Below are positions 63,485 to 64,000 of a stretch of DNA of 64,000 nt, in pieces. Source of the DNA: Chloroflexota bacterium (lineage in GTDB: Bacteria > Chloroflexota > Chloroflexia > Thermomicrobiales > JADLAZ01); contig JADLAZ010000255.1 of assembly GCA_020849725.1 (NCBI GenBank), positions 22,190-86,189 of the forward strand, given 5' to 3'. Positions within the stretch are counted from its first letter, which is position 1. Each line of letters begins with the position of its first letter. The position numbers and the translations under genes are program-made. Below the pieces are notes generated by a model. The model was not told the DNA's origin. It saw nothing but the letters and a program-made list of their open reading frames with translations, and made no database searches.

Positions 63485-64000
63485 TCAGGCTGGCACGGAG
63501 GTCGGCAGCGACGATGGCTGCCCATTGCCGAACAGCCGCGCCAGCAGCACGCCCAGCGCGTACAGCACAATCATCGGCACGGCCACGATCAGCATGTTCA
63601 CCGGGTCCGGCGTCGGCGTGATGATCGCCGCCGCGACCATGATCAGCAGCACGGCATAGCGCCACCACGACAACAGCCGCCGCCAGTGGACGATGCGCAG
63701 CCGCGCCAAGATCAGCATCACCAGCGGCATCTGGAAGACCAGCCCCATCCACAGCATCATCGTCAGTGCCATCGACACGGTCGCCGCCGCGCGGAAATCG
63801 TTGCGGAAGACCATCTCCATGAACCCGCGCAGGAAGCCGAGCATGGCCGGCAGCACCAGGAAGACGGCGAAAGCCGAGCCGGCGACGAACAGGAGGGCGA
63901 TGAACGGCAGTGCCGTGTACAGCAGCCGCTTCTCCTGCCGGGTCAGGCCGGGAGCCATGAACCGGATCACCTGATAGGCGATCAAGGGCAGACTGAGCGC
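63485..64000 (-). CDS. tatC: Sec-independent protein translocase TatC, 5' end beyond the right edge
   Basis: The visible 171 residues are the C-terminal part of TatC, the twin-arginine translocase receptor. YQVIRFMAPGLTRQEKRLL matches the conserved YQxWxFxxPGLxxxER region. Hydrophobic helices follow (ALPFIALLFVAGSAFAVFL, MLWMGLVFQMPLVMLILAR), then AAIITPTPDPVNMLIVAVP, the late TatC signature. The frame is open to the window edge, so the start is outside. Confidence 0.9.
   Translation of the reverse strand, partial: ALSLPLIAYQVIRFMAPGLTRQEKRLLYTALPFIALLFVAGSAFAVFLVLPAMLGFLRGFMEMVFRNDFRAAATVSMALTMMLWMGLVFQMPLVMLILARLRIVHWRRLLSWWRYAVLLIMVAAAIITPTPDPVNMLIVAVPMIVLYALGVLLARLFGNGQPSSLPTSVPA

Noticed and set aside
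1..64000. CRISPR array, tRNA or rRNA genes
   Set aside because: No regularly spaced direct repeats of 25-40 bp and no tRNA-like T-arm/cloverleaf were noticed by eye. A tRNAscan run would be needed to exclude a diverged tRNA.

Overview
The window is about 68% GC and is mostly one integrated tailed-phage genome (about 59.4 kb of the 64 kb), followed by a short piece of host chromosome. I think the host is a high-GC member of the Chloroflexota, perhaps Thermomicrobia-like. This rests on the base composition and on the C-terminal module of the phage endolysin, an FxxFWxxxGGLPIFGYPL / FERxRFEY pattern I associate with secreted Chloroflexota proteins. The placement is an inference and no rRNA or other phylogenetic marker is present.

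Left edge (1-1348, minus strand): a large serine recombinase running off the edge is the likely integrase. It is followed by a small membrane protein (1469-1729) and a 1.8-kb stretch without a believable gene. Inside that stretch a near-consensus promoter (TTGACA, 17 bp, TATACT, 2791-2819) points into a structured leader of about 700 nt.

Accessory operon (3525-10230, plus strand): about fifteen small, tightly packed genes, mostly unknown. They include a 445-residue cysteine-containing phage/plasmid protein, an ECF-like sigma factor and a DnaJ-type zinc-finger protein. Several perfect hairpins sit in the gaps between genes. A strong bidirectional terminator at 10241-10269 separates this operon from the convergent structural operon.

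Structural and lysis operon (45065 down to 10288, minus strand), in order of transcription: two unknown proteins, small and large terminase, portal, four putative internal virion proteins, a virion peptidoglycan hydrolase (transglycosylase-like plus M23), a giant 2,978-residue polyvalent protein with an HELGH zincin motif and an ADP-ribosyltransferase-like region, a scaffold-like protein, major capsid protein, connector and tail proteins, a Vsr/DUF559-like nuclease, two tail fibers, a multidomain endolysin, holin-like proteins, a ClpP-like protease, and several distal appendage proteins. I find no tape-measure, sheath or tail-tube protein, so a podovirus-like virion with large ejected proteins is the best reading.

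Control and replication (45162-59326, plus strand): an XRE repressor sits beside a promoter containing a repeated CGGCCACG half-site. Next comes a 535-bp gene-free region with at least five long inverted repeats and an AT-rich patch, a candidate origin or switch. Then follow a single-strand-annealing-like protein, a DnaB-type helicase, two PD-(D/E)XK-like nucleases, a dNMP kinase, a family A DNA polymerase, MazG-like and primase (CHC2/Toprim) genes, a Cas4/RecB-like nuclease, a SLOG protein, a HAD phosphatase and small membrane proteins. Many genes are joined by GTGA start/stop overlaps. A terminator at 59343-59379 closes the operon.

Host flank (59447-64000): a sugar-phosphate isomerase/epimerase gene is cut off by the right end of the prophage, which identifies the probable insertion site. 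It is followed by an Asp/Glu-racemase-family protein, an NAD-dependent epimerase, an adenosine-deaminase-family enzyme, a small zinc-ribbon protein and TatC (cut by the right edge).
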